Source: Deltaproteobacteria bacterium
GTDB lineage: Bacteria; Myxococcota_A; UBA9160; UBA6930
DNA: 64,000 nucleotides
Direction of reading: 5' to 3'
NCBI GenBank assembly: GCA_016875395.1
Contig: VGRF01000004.1
Span: 62,001-126,000 of the forward strand
The notes beneath the pieces are model-generated. The model saw only the letters and a list, made by a program, of their open reading frames with translations, had not been told where the DNA came from and ran no database searches. Position 1 is the stretch's first letter. Each line of letters begins with the position of its first letter. The position numbers and the translations under genes were made by a program. Shown here piece by piece: positions 44,649-54,158 of this stretch.

Positions 44649-45136
44649 GTCGCCTCCGCAGGCACGAGCAACACCACGGCCTGCGCGGCGATGCCTTCGC
44701 CGCGCCCGATCGCGCCGAGCGCGTCGGTGCTCGTCACCTTCACGTTCACGTCGGCCTCGCTCGCGCCCAACAACTCGGCCACGTGCCTGCGCATCGCGGG
44801 CTGATGCGGCGCGAGGCGCGGGCGTTCGGCGATCACGGTCGCGTCGAGATTGCCGAGCGCGTAGCCGCGCTCGCGCGCGAGGCGGAGCGCGTGGCGCACG
44901 AACTCGGCGCTCGCGGCGCCCTTCCAGCGCGGGTCGCTGCTCGGGAAGTGCGCGCCGAGGTCGCCGAGGCCGAGCGCGCCGAGCAGCGCGCTCGCGATGG
45001 CGTGCAGCAGCACGTCGCCATCGCTGTGCCCGGCGAGCCCGCGCGCGTACGGGATCTGCACGCCGCCGAGCACGAGCTCGTAGCCTTCCGCGAGCTGATG
45101 TGCGTCGAAGCCGTGGCCGATGCGCGCATGCTTCAC
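44645..45136 (-). CDS. ispF: 2-C-methyl-D-erythritol 2,4-cyclodiphosphate synthase
   Basis: 163 aa, GTG start coupled to the ispD stop. IGHGFDAHQL (metal D-x-H) and LAGHSDGDVLLHAI, AHFPSSDPRWKGA, KVTSTDALGAIGRGEGI. Fifth step of the MEP isoprenoid pathway. Longer upstream reading is merely open ispD antiframe. Confidence 0.97.
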   Translation of the reverse strand: MKHARIGHGFDAHQLAEGYELVLGGVQIPYARGLAGHSDGDVLLHAIASALLGALGLGDLGAHFPSSDPRWKGAASAEFVRHALRLARERGYALGNLDATVIAERPRLAPHQPAMRRHVAELLGASEADVNVKVTSTDALGAIGRGEGIAAQAVVLLVPAEAT

Positions 45137-45834
45137 GGGCGCACCGCGAGCAGCCGCTCGGCAATCGCGAGGTCCGCGGCGGTGGTGATCTTCAGGTTGT
45201 CCGCACTGCTCATCACCACTCGCACTGCAACTCCGAGCCGCGCAACGAGTGCCGCGTCGTCGGTCGCGACGATGCCGTCGCGTTCGGCTTTGTCGAGCGC
45301 CTCGCGCAGCAAGCTCACGCGAAACACTTGCGGCGTCTGCGCGGCGACGTGCTCCTCGCGCGCCGGCGTCGCGGCGATCGCACCGTTCGCGATGCGGTGG
45401 ATCGTGTCGCGCAGCGGCGCCGCGAGGAGTGCCGCGCCGTGCTCGCGCGCAGTCGCGATCACGCGCGCAACGTCCGCGGGCGCGACCAGCGGGCGCGCGG
45501 CGTCGTGCACCGCCACGAGCAGGACGTGGGCTGGCAGCGCCGCGAGCCCCGCGCGCGCGGAAGCCTGGCGCGTCGCGCCGCCTACGACTGGCGCGGCGAC
45601 CCGCGCTGCATCTGCGAGCTCGCGTGCAATCTCGGGCCAACGCGCGAGATCGTCTGCCGGGAGCACGGGCTGCACGAGGTCGACCGCGCCCGAAGCGAGC
45701 AGCGCGTCGATCGAGCGTGCGAGCAGCGTCTGGCCGCCGAGCCGAACGAACGCCTTCGGGGGCAGAAGCGCGCCCGCGCTCTCGCGCAGCCGCGCGCCAC
45801 TGCCAGCTCCGAGCACGAGCGCCGCCGTCGTCAT
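45133..45834 (-). CDS. ispD: 2-C-methyl-D-erythritol 4-phosphate cytidylyltransferase
   Basis: 233 aa from MTTAALVLGAGSGARLRESA. The nucleotide loop GAGSGARL, HDAARPLV and TPQVFR motifs are present. The usual K-x-x-x-x-x-G loop reads LLPPKAFVRLGG. CTP-dependent third MEP step. First gene of ispD-ispF-cysS. Confidence 0.94.
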   Translation of the reverse strand: MTTAALVLGAGSGARLRESAGALLPPKAFVRLGGQTLLARSIDALLASGAVDLVQPVLPADDLARWPEIARELADAARVAAPVVGGATRQASARAGLAALPAHVLLVAVHDAARPLVAPADVARVIATAREHGAALLAAPLRDTIHRIANGAIAATPAREEHVAAQTPQVFRVSLLREALDKAERDGIVATDDAALVARLGVAVRVVMSSADNLKITTAADLAIAERLLAVRP

Positions 45835-45961
45835 GGGCGCATCGTAGGAATGAGGCCCTCGCCTTTCACCCGCGCTGTCCCGTTTCGCGCCTCGCTGCGC
45901 TCCCGCGATGCCGGTACCGTGCCCCGCTCGCGCCTGAGAGCTCGATCTGGGGGAACTGCCG

Positions 45962-47614
45962 ATGCGTTCTGCACTTGTGTTGGCGTGCGCCATGAGCGCG
46001 GCGTTGGGGCTGTCGTCCGCGGGGGTTGCGCAGGAGGAAGCCGCGCCCGCGGCCGATGCTTCCGGCGCAGACCCGAGCGCTGCGACCGATCTGTCTCTCC
46101 CGCCGCCGCCTACGGGCCAGCTGCCGCTCACGCTGCGCGACGCGATCGCGCGCGCGCTCGAGCGCAACACCGACGTCGAGCTGTTCCGCTACGACCCCGC
46201 GATCGCGGACTATCAGCGCCGCGCAGCGTGGGGCGTGCACGAGCCGACCTTCTACGGAAGCGCCGATCACCGCGACAGCAGCCTGCCGATCGCTTCGATC
46301 TTCCAGGGCTTCGGCTTCCTGCTCGAGGAAGACACGCGCGGCTCGACCGGCGTGAGCGGCGTCCTGCCGATGATCGGCTGGCAGTACGACTTCGGATACA
46401 GCGGGTCGCGGCTCGAAACGAGCTCGGGCATCGCGAGCCTCAACCCCGAGTACCGCGCGAACGTGACCTTCGCGCTGAGCGCCCCGCTCTTGCGCGGCTT
46501 CCTCTTCGGCCAGCCCTGGGTGGGCGTGCGCCTCGCCGCGAAGGGCAGCGAGATCGCGCACGAGAGCTTCCGCAAGAACCTGATGGACGTGGTGCGCGGG
46601 ACGGAAGACGCGTACTGGACCCTGTCCGCGGCCTCGCGAAATCTCGAGGTCGCCAAGAAGAGCCTCGAGACCTCGCGTGCGCTCTTGAAGCAGACGCAGG
46701 CGCAGTTCCAGGTGGGCGTCGTTTCGAAGGTCGAGGTGACCGAGGCCGAGGCGGGCGTCGCGCAGCGCGAGTTCCAGCTGATCGCCGCGGAGAATCTCTA
46801 CCGGTCCTCGCAAGACCGCGTGATCGACATCGTGTTCGGGCCCGCGCTCTCGCCCACCTCGAGCCTCGAGATCGTCGTCGCCGACTCGCCCGAGAACTAT
46901 CAGAAGCTCGACGTGGACCCGACCGTCGCCACCGAGAAGGCGCTCCGGAACCGCCCCGAGCTGCTCGTGGCCGAGCGTCAAGTCGAAGTGCAGCGGATCC
47001 GCACCAAGTTCGCGAAAAATCAGCGCTTGCCGCAGGTCGATCTGGTGGGCAGCTACGGCACCCACGGCCTCTCGGGCGTGGGGCAAACGGTGAACCTCGG
47101 CACGATCGTGTTCCCCCCGATCGCGGGCCCGGATCAGTACGGCGACACGCACGACGACTTCTTCCAGGGCGATGACAGCCGCACCTGGACCGCGGGCGCG
47201 CGCGTGTCGGTGCCGATCGGCAACACGACCGCGCGCTCGAACGTGCGCATCGCCGAGATCGAGCTGCACAAGGCGGAGACGTTCGTCGACCGCACGCGGC
47301 AGGCGATCGTGGCCGAAGTGCGCGACGCCGTCCGCAACCTGCAGAGCGCCATCCAGGGCATCGAGGCCGCGGAGCGGCGCCGCGTCGCGGCGGCGGAGCA
47401 GCACCGCGCAGAGCAGATTCGCCTCGAGCACGGCGAGTCGACGCCGTTCGACGTGCTGCTGCGCGAGTCGCAGTTGGTCGAGGCCGAAAGCCAGAAGATC
47501 GCGGCGCTGCGCGTCTATCACGCCTCGGTGGTCGCACTCGATCGCGCGCAGGGGACGCTGCTCGAAGACCGCGGCATCGCGGTCGAGAGCGTGAAGCGCT
47601 CGCGGCTCGAGTAG
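45962..47614 (+). CDS. TolC-family outer-membrane efflux protein
   Basis: 550 aa. Signal peptide (ALVLACAMSAALGLSSAGVAQ), an acidic/proline linker, then two OEP repeats with LTLRDAIARALERNTDVELF and coiled helices (EVAKKSLETSRALLKQTQAQ, FQVGVVSKVEVTEAEAGVAQ; second repeat QAIVAEVRDAVRNLQSAIQG). Forms a trimeric outer-membrane/periplasmic duct for an RND or type I exporter, neither of which is adjacent. Confidence 0.9.
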   Translation: MRSALVLACAMSAALGLSSAGVAQEEAAPAADASGADPSAATDLSLPPPPTGQLPLTLRDAIARALERNTDVELFRYDPAIADYQRRAAWGVHEPTFYGSADHRDSSLPIASIFQGFGFLLEEDTRGSTGVSGVLPMIGWQYDFGYSGSRLETSSGIASLNPEYRANVTFALSAPLLRGFLFGQPWVGVRLAAKGSEIAHESFRKNLMDVVRGTEDAYWTLSAASRNLEVAKKSLETSRALLKQTQAQFQVGVVSKVEVTEAEAGVAQREFQLIAAENLYRSSQDRVIDIVFGPALSPTSSLEIVVADSPENYQKLDVDPTVATEKALRNRPELLVAERQVEVQRIRTKFAKNQRLPQVDLVGSYGTHGLSGVGQTVNLGTIVFPPIAGPDQYGDTHDDFFQGDDSRTWTAGARVSVPIGNTTARSNVRIAEIELHKAETFVDRTRQAIVAEVRDAVRNLQSAIQGIEAAERRRVAAAEQHRAEQIRLEHGESTPFDVLLRESQLVEAESQKIAALRVYHASVVALDRAQGTLLEDRGIAVESVKRSRLE

Positions 47615-47713
47615 CCCTGCGCACACGTGATGCAGCGCACGGCGACCGAATGCGTCGCACGTCACGCTTTGCGCCGTTAACGTGCCGAGCTTGCTGAAGA
47701 CGGAGATCCCCCT

Positions 47714-48217
47714 GTGAGCTTGTTCGGTAAACGCGACGGTGACGCCCCGACCCCGCCGCAAACCGGCGCGCGTCCCGCGAGCGCGCCTCGGGGCCACGCC
47801 ACTGCGCCTTCGCCCGAACCGACCGTGTCGTTCTTTCGGTCCGAGCCGGCGCGCACGCAAAGGGAAGTCATGGCCAACATCGGCAAGTCGATCTCGATCA
47901 AGGGCGATCTCACCGGCGACGAGGACATCCAGGTCGAGGGCACGGTCGAAGGCCGCGTCGACCTGCCGAACAACCAGCTCACGGTCGGCGCGGAGGGCCG
48001 CGTGCGCGCCGAGGTGCACGCCAAGCTCGTGGTCGTGATCGGCCAGGTGAACGGCAACATCGTCGCCGCCGAGCGCCTCGAGGTGCAGGCGACCGGCGTG
48101 ATTCACGGCGACGTGAAGGCGCCGCGCCTGATCGTGCACGAGGGCGCGGTGATCAACGGCTCGATCGAGATGAGCAAGGCGCCGACGCCGGCGAAGATCG
48201 CGCTCGCCACGGGCTGA
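47714..48217 (+). CDS. Bactofilin B
   Basis: 167 aa, GTG start. A long N-terminal Pro/Ala tail (~1-50), then NIGKSISIKGDLTGDEDIQV and beta-helix turns EGTVEGRVDLPNNQLTVGAE, VVVIGQVNGNIVAAERLEVQ, GVIHGDVKAPRLIVHEGAVI. It differs from the copy at 26533 in tail position, implying distinct partners. Confidence 0.92.
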   Translation: MSLFGKRDGDAPTPPQTGARPASAPRGHATAPSPEPTVSFFRSEPARTQREVMANIGKSISIKGDLTGDEDIQVEGTVEGRVDLPNNQLTVGAEGRVRAEVHAKLVVVIGQVNGNIVAAERLEVQATGVIHGDVKAPRLIVHEGAVINGSIEMSKAPTPAKIALATG

Positions 48218-48222
48218 GGATC

Positions 48223-48270
48223 CTCGCCGCCGCGCTCGCGTTCGCGTTGACGAAACGCGCGGGCGGCGAG
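48223..48270. terminator. Hairpin between convergent bactofilin B and secF
   Basis: 13-bp arms (48223-48235 with 48257-48270, one bulged G) and a 21-nt loop, no T-run. Possible bidirectional terminator. Confidence 0.3.
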
Positions 48271-48280
48271 CGGCGCCGCG

Positions 48281-49255
48281 CTAGCGCTTCTTGGCCGCGA
48301 CCTTCTTCACTGGCGCGTTCTCGCGCTCGAGGCGGCGCTGCTCCAGCAGCAGGGCGATCGGCGACGCGATGTAGATCGACGAGTAGGTGCCGACCACGAT
48401 GCCGATCGTCATCGTGAGCGAGAAGTTGCGCACCACCGGACCGCCGAGCACGAGCAGCGCGATCACGGACAGCATCGTGACGCCGGACGTGATCAGCGTG
48501 CGCGAGAGCGTGTGGTTCACCGACTCGTTGATGACCGCGGCCATGTCGCCGTGGCCGTGCACTTCGATCGTCTCTCGGATGCGGTCGTAGACGATGATCG
48601 TGTCGTTCAGGCTGTAGCCGACCAGCGCGAGCATCGCGGCGAGCACGGTCAGGTCGAACTCGCGGCCGAGCACGACGAGGATCGCGGAGGTGACGAGCAC
48701 GTCGTGCACGAGCGCGATCACCGCGCCGGGTGCGAACGCCAGCGAGAAGCGGAACCAGATGTAGACGAGGATCAGGCCGAAGGAGATGAAGAGCGCCTTC
48801 AGGCCCGCGTTGCGCAGCTCGGCGCCGGCCTTGGGGCCGACGAACTCGACGCGCTCGACCTCGAGGCCTCCGACCTTGCTGGCGAGCGCCTCCTGCATCG
48901 CGATCACGCGATCGTTTTCCGCCGTGATCCGGCCGCCCTGGTCGGGCGCGCCCTCGATCTTGCGATCCCCTTGGAAGCGGATCAGGTAGTCCGTCGCCTC
49001 GCCGTAGCGCACCACGCTGAGGCCGGGCAGCAGCTTCTCGTCGAGCGCGCCGGACACCTTCGCTTCGTCCACCGCGCTCGCGAAGCGCACGTGCGCCTCG
49101 GTGCCGCCGGCGAAGTCGACGCCCACCTTCACGCCGAAGAGCGCGGCCCAAACCGCGCCGATCACGATCACGCTGATCGAGATCGCGACCCAGCGCCGGA
49201 AGTACGAGATGAAATCGATCTTGGTGTTCGGCCGGATGACTTCGAAGAACTTCAC
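48281..49255 (-). CDS. secF: Protein translocase subunit SecF
   Basis: 324 aa, GTG start. KFFEVIRPNTKIDFISYFRR at the N-terminus, GVDFAGGTEAHVRF, six TM helices with VGYSLNDTIIVYDRIRE and NESVNHTLSRTLITSG. Uses proton motive force to aid late protein export. After secD by 15 nt. Confidence 0.97.
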   Translation of the reverse strand: MKFFEVIRPNTKIDFISYFRRWVAISISVIVIGAVWAALFGVKVGVDFAGGTEAHVRFASAVDEAKVSGALDEKLLPGLSVVRYGEATDYLIRFQGDRKIEGAPDQGGRITAENDRVIAMQEALASKVGGLEVERVEFVGPKAGAELRNAGLKALFISFGLILVYIWFRFSLAFAPGAVIALVHDVLVTSAILVVLGREFDLTVLAAMLALVGYSLNDTIIVYDRIRETIEVHGHGDMAAVINESVNHTLSRTLITSGVTMLSVIALLVLGGPVVRNFSLTMTIGIVVGTYSSIYIASPIALLLEQRRLERENAPVKKVAAKKR

Positions 49256-49270
49256 GACGATTCCCCCGGC

Positions 49271-50851
49271 CTAGACCGACAGCTCGGAGACCGGGGCGTC
49301 GCCCGGCTTCCACTGGTAGAGCGCGCGCGTGACGACGAGCGCGGTGAACACGCTGGTGAGGATGCCGACCGCGAGCGTCACGGCGAAGCCCTTGATGGGG
49401 CCGGTGCCGTACTGGAACAGCACGATCGCGGCGATCAGCGTCGTGATGTTCGAGTCGAGAATCGTCCACAGCGCGCGCTCGAAGCCGGTCGCGATCGCGG
49501 CGCGCGGCGTGCGGCCGCTGCGCAGCTCCTCGCGAATGCGCTCGAAGATCAGCACGTTGGCGTCGACCGCCATGCCCATCGTGAGGATGAGGCCCGCGAT
49601 GCCCGGCATCGTGAGCGTGGCTCGCCCGAGCGAGAGCAGCGCCAACAACACCACCACGTTCACCGCGAGCGCGATCGCCGCGTAGAGCCCGGACTTGCGG
49701 TAGTAGACGGCCATGAACGCCACCACCACGGCGAGCGCGACGATCGAGGCGATGCCGCCCGCGCGAATCGAGTCCGCCCCGAGCGCCGGCCCGATCGTGC
49801 GCTCTTCCTCGATGCGCACGGGGATCGGCAGTGCACCGGAGCGCAGGATCACCGCGAGGTCGTTGGCCTCTTCGGCGCTGAAGTTGCCCGTGATCACGCC
49901 TTGCTGCGTGATCCGCGACTGAATCACCGGCGCGCTCACCACGCTGCCATCGAGCAGAATCGCGAGCTGGCGCCCGCGATTCGCCTCGGTGAGGTCGCCG
50001 AACTCGCGGCCCGCGTCGGCGGACCAGGTGAAGCTCACCTGCCGCTCGGCGCGTGTCTGATCGAAGGTGACGCGCGCGTCTTCGAGCTGATCGCCGCGCA
50101 TGTTCGCCGCCTCGGGCAGCAGGTACGCGCCGAGCACGGCGTTCGTCTTTTTCTCGAGCTCTGGCGCGATCACCATGCCCGCCGGCAGTCCGCCGCTGTG
50201 CTTCGCCCGCAACAACTCCTCGGTCTGCGCGTAGTCCTCGACGATCTTGAACTCGAGGTGACCCGTCTGCCGGAAGATGTCGGGCACGCGCGAGACGCCG
50301 GGAATCTGCACGAGGATGCGGTCCGTGCCCTGGCGCGTGACGACCGACTCCGGAATGCCCGTGAGGGGATCGTCGATGCGGCGGCGGATCACCTCGATCG
50401 ACTGATCGATCGCGCGCTTGTGCACCTCGACCAGCCACTCGTCGGTGAGCGTGACCGAGAGGTCGTAGTCGCCTTCGTTCGCGACGTCGATCGTGTCGTA
50501 CTCGCCGAGCACCTTCTCGACCGCGGCGCGATCTGCGGTCGTCGACGGCTTCAGGAGCAGCCGGTGCGCAGTCGGGTCCACGCTCGACGTGACACCCGTG
50601 ACCTTGTCGTCGGCGAGCTGTTGCTCGACGCCGTTCTTGATCGCGGTCAGCTCTTGGCGCACCGCGGCGTCCAGATCGGGTCCCAGCACGATGTGGACGC
50701 CGCCGCGCAGGTCGAGCCCGAGGCGCATCACGTCGTCGACCCAGAGCGGAGTCGCCTTGCGCTGCTCCTCGGGAATGAAGTTCGCGGCCGAGATCCAGGT
50801 GCAGAACAGCATCAGGAGCCCGAGCAGGATCCACTTCGTGCGCAGGCTCAC
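49271..50851 (-). CDS. secD: Protein translocase subunit SecD
   Basis: 526 aa, GTG start overlapping the yajC stop. LGLDLRGGVHIVL, the P1 head (IRRRIDDPLTGIPESVVTRQ), IVSAPVIQSRITQQGVITG-like sequence and GAVDANVLIFERIREELRSG-type TM block. Forms the SecDF complex with the next gene. Confidence 0.97.
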   Translation of the reverse strand: MSLRTKWILLGLLMLFCTWISAANFIPEEQRKATPLWVDDVMRLGLDLRGGVHIVLGPDLDAAVRQELTAIKNGVEQQLADDKVTGVTSSVDPTAHRLLLKPSTTADRAAVEKVLGEYDTIDVANEGDYDLSVTLTDEWLVEVHKRAIDQSIEVIRRRIDDPLTGIPESVVTRQGTDRILVQIPGVSRVPDIFRQTGHLEFKIVEDYAQTEELLRAKHSGGLPAGMVIAPELEKKTNAVLGAYLLPEAANMRGDQLEDARVTFDQTRAERQVSFTWSADAGREFGDLTEANRGRQLAILLDGSVVSAPVIQSRITQQGVITGNFSAEEANDLAVILRSGALPIPVRIEEERTIGPALGADSIRAGGIASIVALAVVVAFMAVYYRKSGLYAAIALAVNVVVLLALLSLGRATLTMPGIAGLILTMGMAVDANVLIFERIREELRSGRTPRAAIATGFERALWTILDSNITTLIAAIVLFQYGTGPIKGFAVTLAVGILTSVFTALVVTRALYQWKPGDAPVSELSV

Positions 50852-51174
50852 TTCGCCTCTCCCTTCGGCGCGTCCGCGAGCTTGCGCTCGATGCGCGAGC
50901 GCTCGACCTCGATCTTCACGCTGCCGCCCTTGCCGATCTCGAGCGTGAGCACGTCATCGGTCACGCCGACGACCGTGCCGCGAATGCCGCCCGCCGTAAC
51001 CACGCGGTCGCCCTTGGCGAGCGCCTTCAGCAGCGTCTCGTGCTCCTTGCGGCGCTTCTGCTCCGGCCGAATCAGCAGGAAGTAGAGCGGCACGAGCATG
51101 ATCAGCATCGGCACGACCATCGTCTCGAACGCGCCGGGCTGTGCTTGAAGCCAAATCGCGGACGCTGCGTCCAT
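50848..51174 (-). CDS. yajC: Preprotein translocase subunit YajC
   Basis: 108 aa from [18 protein letters not shown]. One TM (VVPMLIMLVPLYFLLIRPEQ) then KRRKEHETLLKALAKGDRVV, TAGGIRGTVVGV. The ATG shares its A with the metK stop (TGATG). Part of the SecDF-YajC holo-translocon. Confidence 0.96.
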   Translation of the reverse strand: MDAASAIWLQAQPGAFETMVVPMLIMLVPLYFLLIRPEQKRRKEHETLLKALAKGDRVVTAGGIRGTVVGVTDDVLTLEIGKGGSVKIEVERSRIERKLADAPKGEAK

Positions 51175-52337
51175 CACACCTTCCCTGCGTCGCGCGCCAG
51201 TGCTTCGGCCCGCGAGGTGTCTTCCCACGGAAAGCCAGCGCGGCCGAAGTGACCGTGATAACTCGTGGCGCGATAGATCGGGCGGCGCAGGCGCAGCGCG
51301 TCGTTGATGCCGCGCGGCGTGAGGTCGAAGTGCTTGCGCACGAGCTTGTCGAGCTGCACGCCGTCGAGCTTCGAGGTGCCGAACGCGTCGACGCGAATGC
51401 TCACGGGCTCCGCGACGCCGATCGCGTACGCGACCTGCACCTCGCAGCGCCGCGCGACGCCGGCGGCCACGAGGTTCTTGGCGACCCAGCGCGCGGCGTA
51501 GGCGGCGCTGCGGTCGACCTTCGAGGGGTCCTTGCCCGAGAACGCGCCGCCGCCGTGGCGACCCATGCCGCCGTAGGTGTCGACGATGATCTTGCGGCCG
51601 GTGAGGCCGGCGTCGCCCATCGGGCCGCCGACCACGAAGCGCCCGGTCGGATTCACGTGGAAGATCGTGTTGTCGTCGATCAACTCGGCGGGCAGCGAGG
51701 GGCGAATCAGCTTCTCGACCACGTCGCGGCGCAGGTTGTCGTAGCCAACCGCTTCATCGTGCTGCGTCGAGAGCACCACCGCGGAGATGCGCGCGGGGCG
51801 ATCGCCCAGGTACTCGACCGAGACCTGCGACTTCGCGTCGGGGCGCAGGTACGGAAGCTCGCGCGACTCGAACAGCGCGCGCTGGCGCTCGATCAGCTGG
51901 TGCGCGAAGCGGATCGGCGCGGGCATCAGCTCGGGCGTCTCGTCGCACGCGAAGCCGAACATCATCCCCTGGTCGCCGGCGCCCTGCTCTTTGTGCAAGC
52001 CCTCGCCTTCCGTCACGCCCTGGGAGATGTCCGGGCTCTGCTTGCCGATCGCGACCATCACGGCGCAGGTGTCGGCGTCGAAGCCCATGCGCGAGTCCGT
52101 GTACCCGATGTCGCGCACCACATCGCGCACGAGCGAGGGGAAATCGATCACGGCGCGGGTGGTGATCTCGCCCGCCAGCACGATCAGGCCGGTCGTCGTG
52201 AGCGTCTCGCAGGCGACCCGGGCGGCCGAGTCTTGCGCCAGGATCGCGTCCAGCACCGAGTCCGAGATCTGGTCGCACATCTTGTCCGGGTGGCCCATCG
52301 AGACCGACTCGGAAGTGAACACGCTGCGGTTGGACAT
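51174..52337 (-). CDS. metK: S-adenosylmethionine synthetase
   Basis: 387 aa from [20 protein letters not shown] (the GHPDK methionine/ATP site at 15-19). [36 protein letters not shown] and [19 protein letters not shown] are present. Makes SAM; followed directly by yajC-secD-secF, so export and SAM synthesis are co-transcribed here. No SAM-sensing riboswitch could be recognised upstream. Confidence 0.97.
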   Translation of the reverse strand: MSNRSVFTSESVSMGHPDKMCDQISDSVLDAILAQDSAARVACETLTTTGLIVLAGEITTRAVIDFPSLVRDVVRDIGYTDSRMGFDADTCAVMVAIGKQSPDISQGVTEGEGLHKEQGAGDQGMMFGFACDETPELMPAPIRFAHQLIERQRALFESRELPYLRPDAKSQVSVEYLGDRPARISAVVLSTQHDEAVGYDNLRRDVVEKLIRPSLPAELIDDNTIFHVNPTGRFVVGGPMGDAGLTGRKIIVDTYGGMGRHGGGAFSGKDPSKVDRSAAYAARWVAKNLVAAGVARRCEVQVAYAIGVAEPVSIRVDAFGTSKLDGVQLDKLVRKHFDLTPRGINDALRLRRPIYRATSYHGHFGRAGFPWEDTSRAEALARDAGKV

Positions 52338-52402
52338 GGAGGCTCCGAGGCTTTGCGGCGCGGCCTCGCACTCGCGCAACTCGCGGGCGAAAGAGGCGGC
52401 GC

Positions 52403-52431
52403 ACAGTAAGGAACGCCCCCTAGCGGGGCAA
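52403..52431 (-). promoter_or_regulatory. Putative sigma-70 promoter of metK
   Basis: Minus strand: TTGCCC (52431-52426), 17 nt, TACTGT (52408-52403), 66 nt before the metK start. The spacer holds a CGCC(C)-type hairpin. Confidence 0.4.
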
Positions 52432-52604
52432 CGAAAAAGCCGAGTGGATTCGTGGGGAGTAGGTGCCCGGACGCCGGCGGGACGTGGCGCGATCGGACGC
52501 GTGCGAGCGGAAGCGGACGCAGGCGGACGGCATCGCGCAAGCAGTCCCGACCACGCGGGGTCAGACCCGAAATGGCCGAGAAGTTGCGGGCGTGGGCCGC
52601 AGCC

Positions 52605-52883
52605 TCAGCTCTCGTGCGGGCGCGTCAGCAGCGCGCCCAGCGCCGCTAGCGCGGCCTCGGCGTCTGCTCCTTCGGCGCGCAGGCGCAGCCTCGTGCCCTG
52701 GGTCGCAGCGAGGCCGAGCAGCGAGATCACGCTGCGCGCGCTGATCCAGTCGTCGGGGTCGGTGCTATCGGCGCGCGTCACCGAGATCTCGCTCGTGAAC
52801 TTGTTCGCGGTCGCCGCCAATTCGCCTGCCGGTCGCGCGTGCAAGCCGAGCTCGCTCGCCACCTCGTATTCCGCCTCGATCAC
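52605..52883 (-). CDS. ptsH: HPr-family phosphocarrier protein (NPr-like)
   Basis: 92 aa. ELGLHARPAG with the phospho-acceptor His15 and SARSVISLLGLAATQGT with Ser51 at the place of the HprK-targeted Ser46. The five-residue shift comes from an insertion TDPDD before it. Overlaps the EIIA-Man gene end. With the adjacent hprK, Ser phosphorylation is plausible. Confidence 0.94.
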   Translation of the reverse strand: MIEAEYEVASELGLHARPAGELAATANKFTSEISVTRADSTDPDDWISARSVISLLGLAATQGTRLRLRAEGADAEAALAALGALLTRPHES

Positions 52884-53293
52884 TTCGCGCGCTCCCCAGG
52901 CAGGAGCTCGCTCGCCACCGAGATGTTGCGGCGGCCGTACTCCTTCATCGTCGTCGCGACTTCGGCGAGGGTCTTGCCCTCCCCCCAGCTCGCGAGCTTG
53001 ATCAGCATCGGCAGGTTCACGCCGGTCACGACTTCGACGGGGCGCTCGCCCAGGAACGAGAGCGCCACGTTCGAGGGTGTGCCGCCGAACATGTCCGTGA
53101 GAATCAGCGCGCCGGCGCCGCGATCGACCGCGTCGAGCTCCTTCGCGATCGCGCTGCGGATCTGTTCGACGCTCATCGCCGGCCCGATCGCGACCGCGCG
53201 AAAATCGGGCGCGTTCGGAACGATCAGCCGCACGGCCTGCAGCATCTCCTCGCCGACCCGGTAGTGCGAGACGACCACGACCCCGACGCGCAT
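52880..53293 (-). CDS. PTS EIIA component, mannose family (regulatory)
   Basis: 137 aa from [20 protein letters not shown]; His10 is the phosphorylation site. ALILTDMFGGTPSNVALSFL is the family signature. No EIIB/C/D gene is nearby, so this is probably a regulatory rather than a transport component. Coupled to rapZ upstream (TGATG) and ptsH downstream. Confidence 0.92.
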   Translation of the reverse strand: MRVGVVVVSHYRVGEEMLQAVRLIVPNAPDFRAVAIGPAMSVEQIRSAIAKELDAVDRGAGALILTDMFGGTPSNVALSFLGERPVEVVTGVNLPMLIKLASWGEGKTLAEVATTMKEYGRRNISVASELLPGERAK

Positions 53294-54158
53294 CAGCTCT
53301 TCTCCACGTCGCGGTGCGAGACGCTCACGTTCTGCCCGAGCCGCCGCAGCTCCGTCGCGAGCTCCTCGAGCACCGCCACCGAGCGATGCCGCCCGCCCGT
53401 GCACCCCACCGCCACCGTGAGATAGGACTTGCCCTCGCGCTCGTACAGAGGCAGCAGGAACGAGAGCAGCGAGCCGAGGTGCGCGAGCAGCTGCTTCGCG
53501 GGCGGTGTGTCGAGCACGAAGCTCGCGACCTCGGGGTCGAGGCCGGTACGCGGGCGCAGGCGCGGCTCGAAGTGCGGGTTCGGCAGGAAGCGCACGTCGA
53601 ACACGAGGTCGGCGCCGCGCGGCAGGCCGTGGCGGAAGCCGAACGAGACGAGGCTCACGACCGGCCCGCGCACGGACTCGCCCGCGCCCGCCCACTCGGC
53701 GATCGCGCGCCGCAGCTCGTGCACGTTCAGGTCGGACGAGTCGAGTCGCAGGTCCGCGAGCCGCGCGACTTCTGCGAGCAGCTCGCGCTCGCGTGCGATG
53801 CCTTCCTCCACCGAGCCCGCCGGCGAGAGCGGATGCACGCGGCGCGTCTCGCGGTAGCGGTCGACGAGCACGTCCGTCGTGCAATCGAGGAACAGCACGC
53901 GCACTCGCACATCACCCCTACGCAGCTCGTCGATCACGCGCGGCAGGTCGCTCAGGAAGCGCTCTTCAGCGCGTCGATCGCGAGCGCGATCTTCTCGATC
54001 GGCGGATCCGCCTGCGTGCACAGATCGAGCACCTGACTCGTGAGCTGCGCGGGCAGATTGTCCACGCAGTAGAAGCCGAGATCTTCGAGCGCGTTCATCG
54101 CCGTGGTCTTGCCGCTGCCCGACAGCCCCGACACGAACACGACGCGCGGCGCGCTCAT
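53293..54158 (-). CDS. rapZ: RapZ-family P-loop nucleotide-binding protein, frameshifted
   Basis: The N-terminal part from ATG 54158 has the P-loop [20 protein letters not shown] and [11 protein letters not shown] but meets a stop at 53954-53952. The remainder continues in the -1 frame ([57 protein letters not shown]) to 53293. One missing base near 53960-53972 explains it; corrected length is ~288 aa, matching E. coli RapZ (284 aa). RapZ binds small RNAs and guides RNase E, or senses cell-wall precursors. It overlaps hprK (ATGA). Confidence 0.88.

Noticed and set aside
52338-52604. Possible SAM or SAH riboswitch upstream of metK
   Set aside because: None of the SAM-I, SAM-II, SAM-IV, SAH or SAM/SAH core strings were recognised; only a promoter-like pair and a short GGGTC-A-GACCC dyad are visible.
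53940-53990. Programmed -1 frameshift in rapZ
   Set aside because: No slippery heptamer or adjacent pseudoknot-like sequence; a one-base deletion is simpler.
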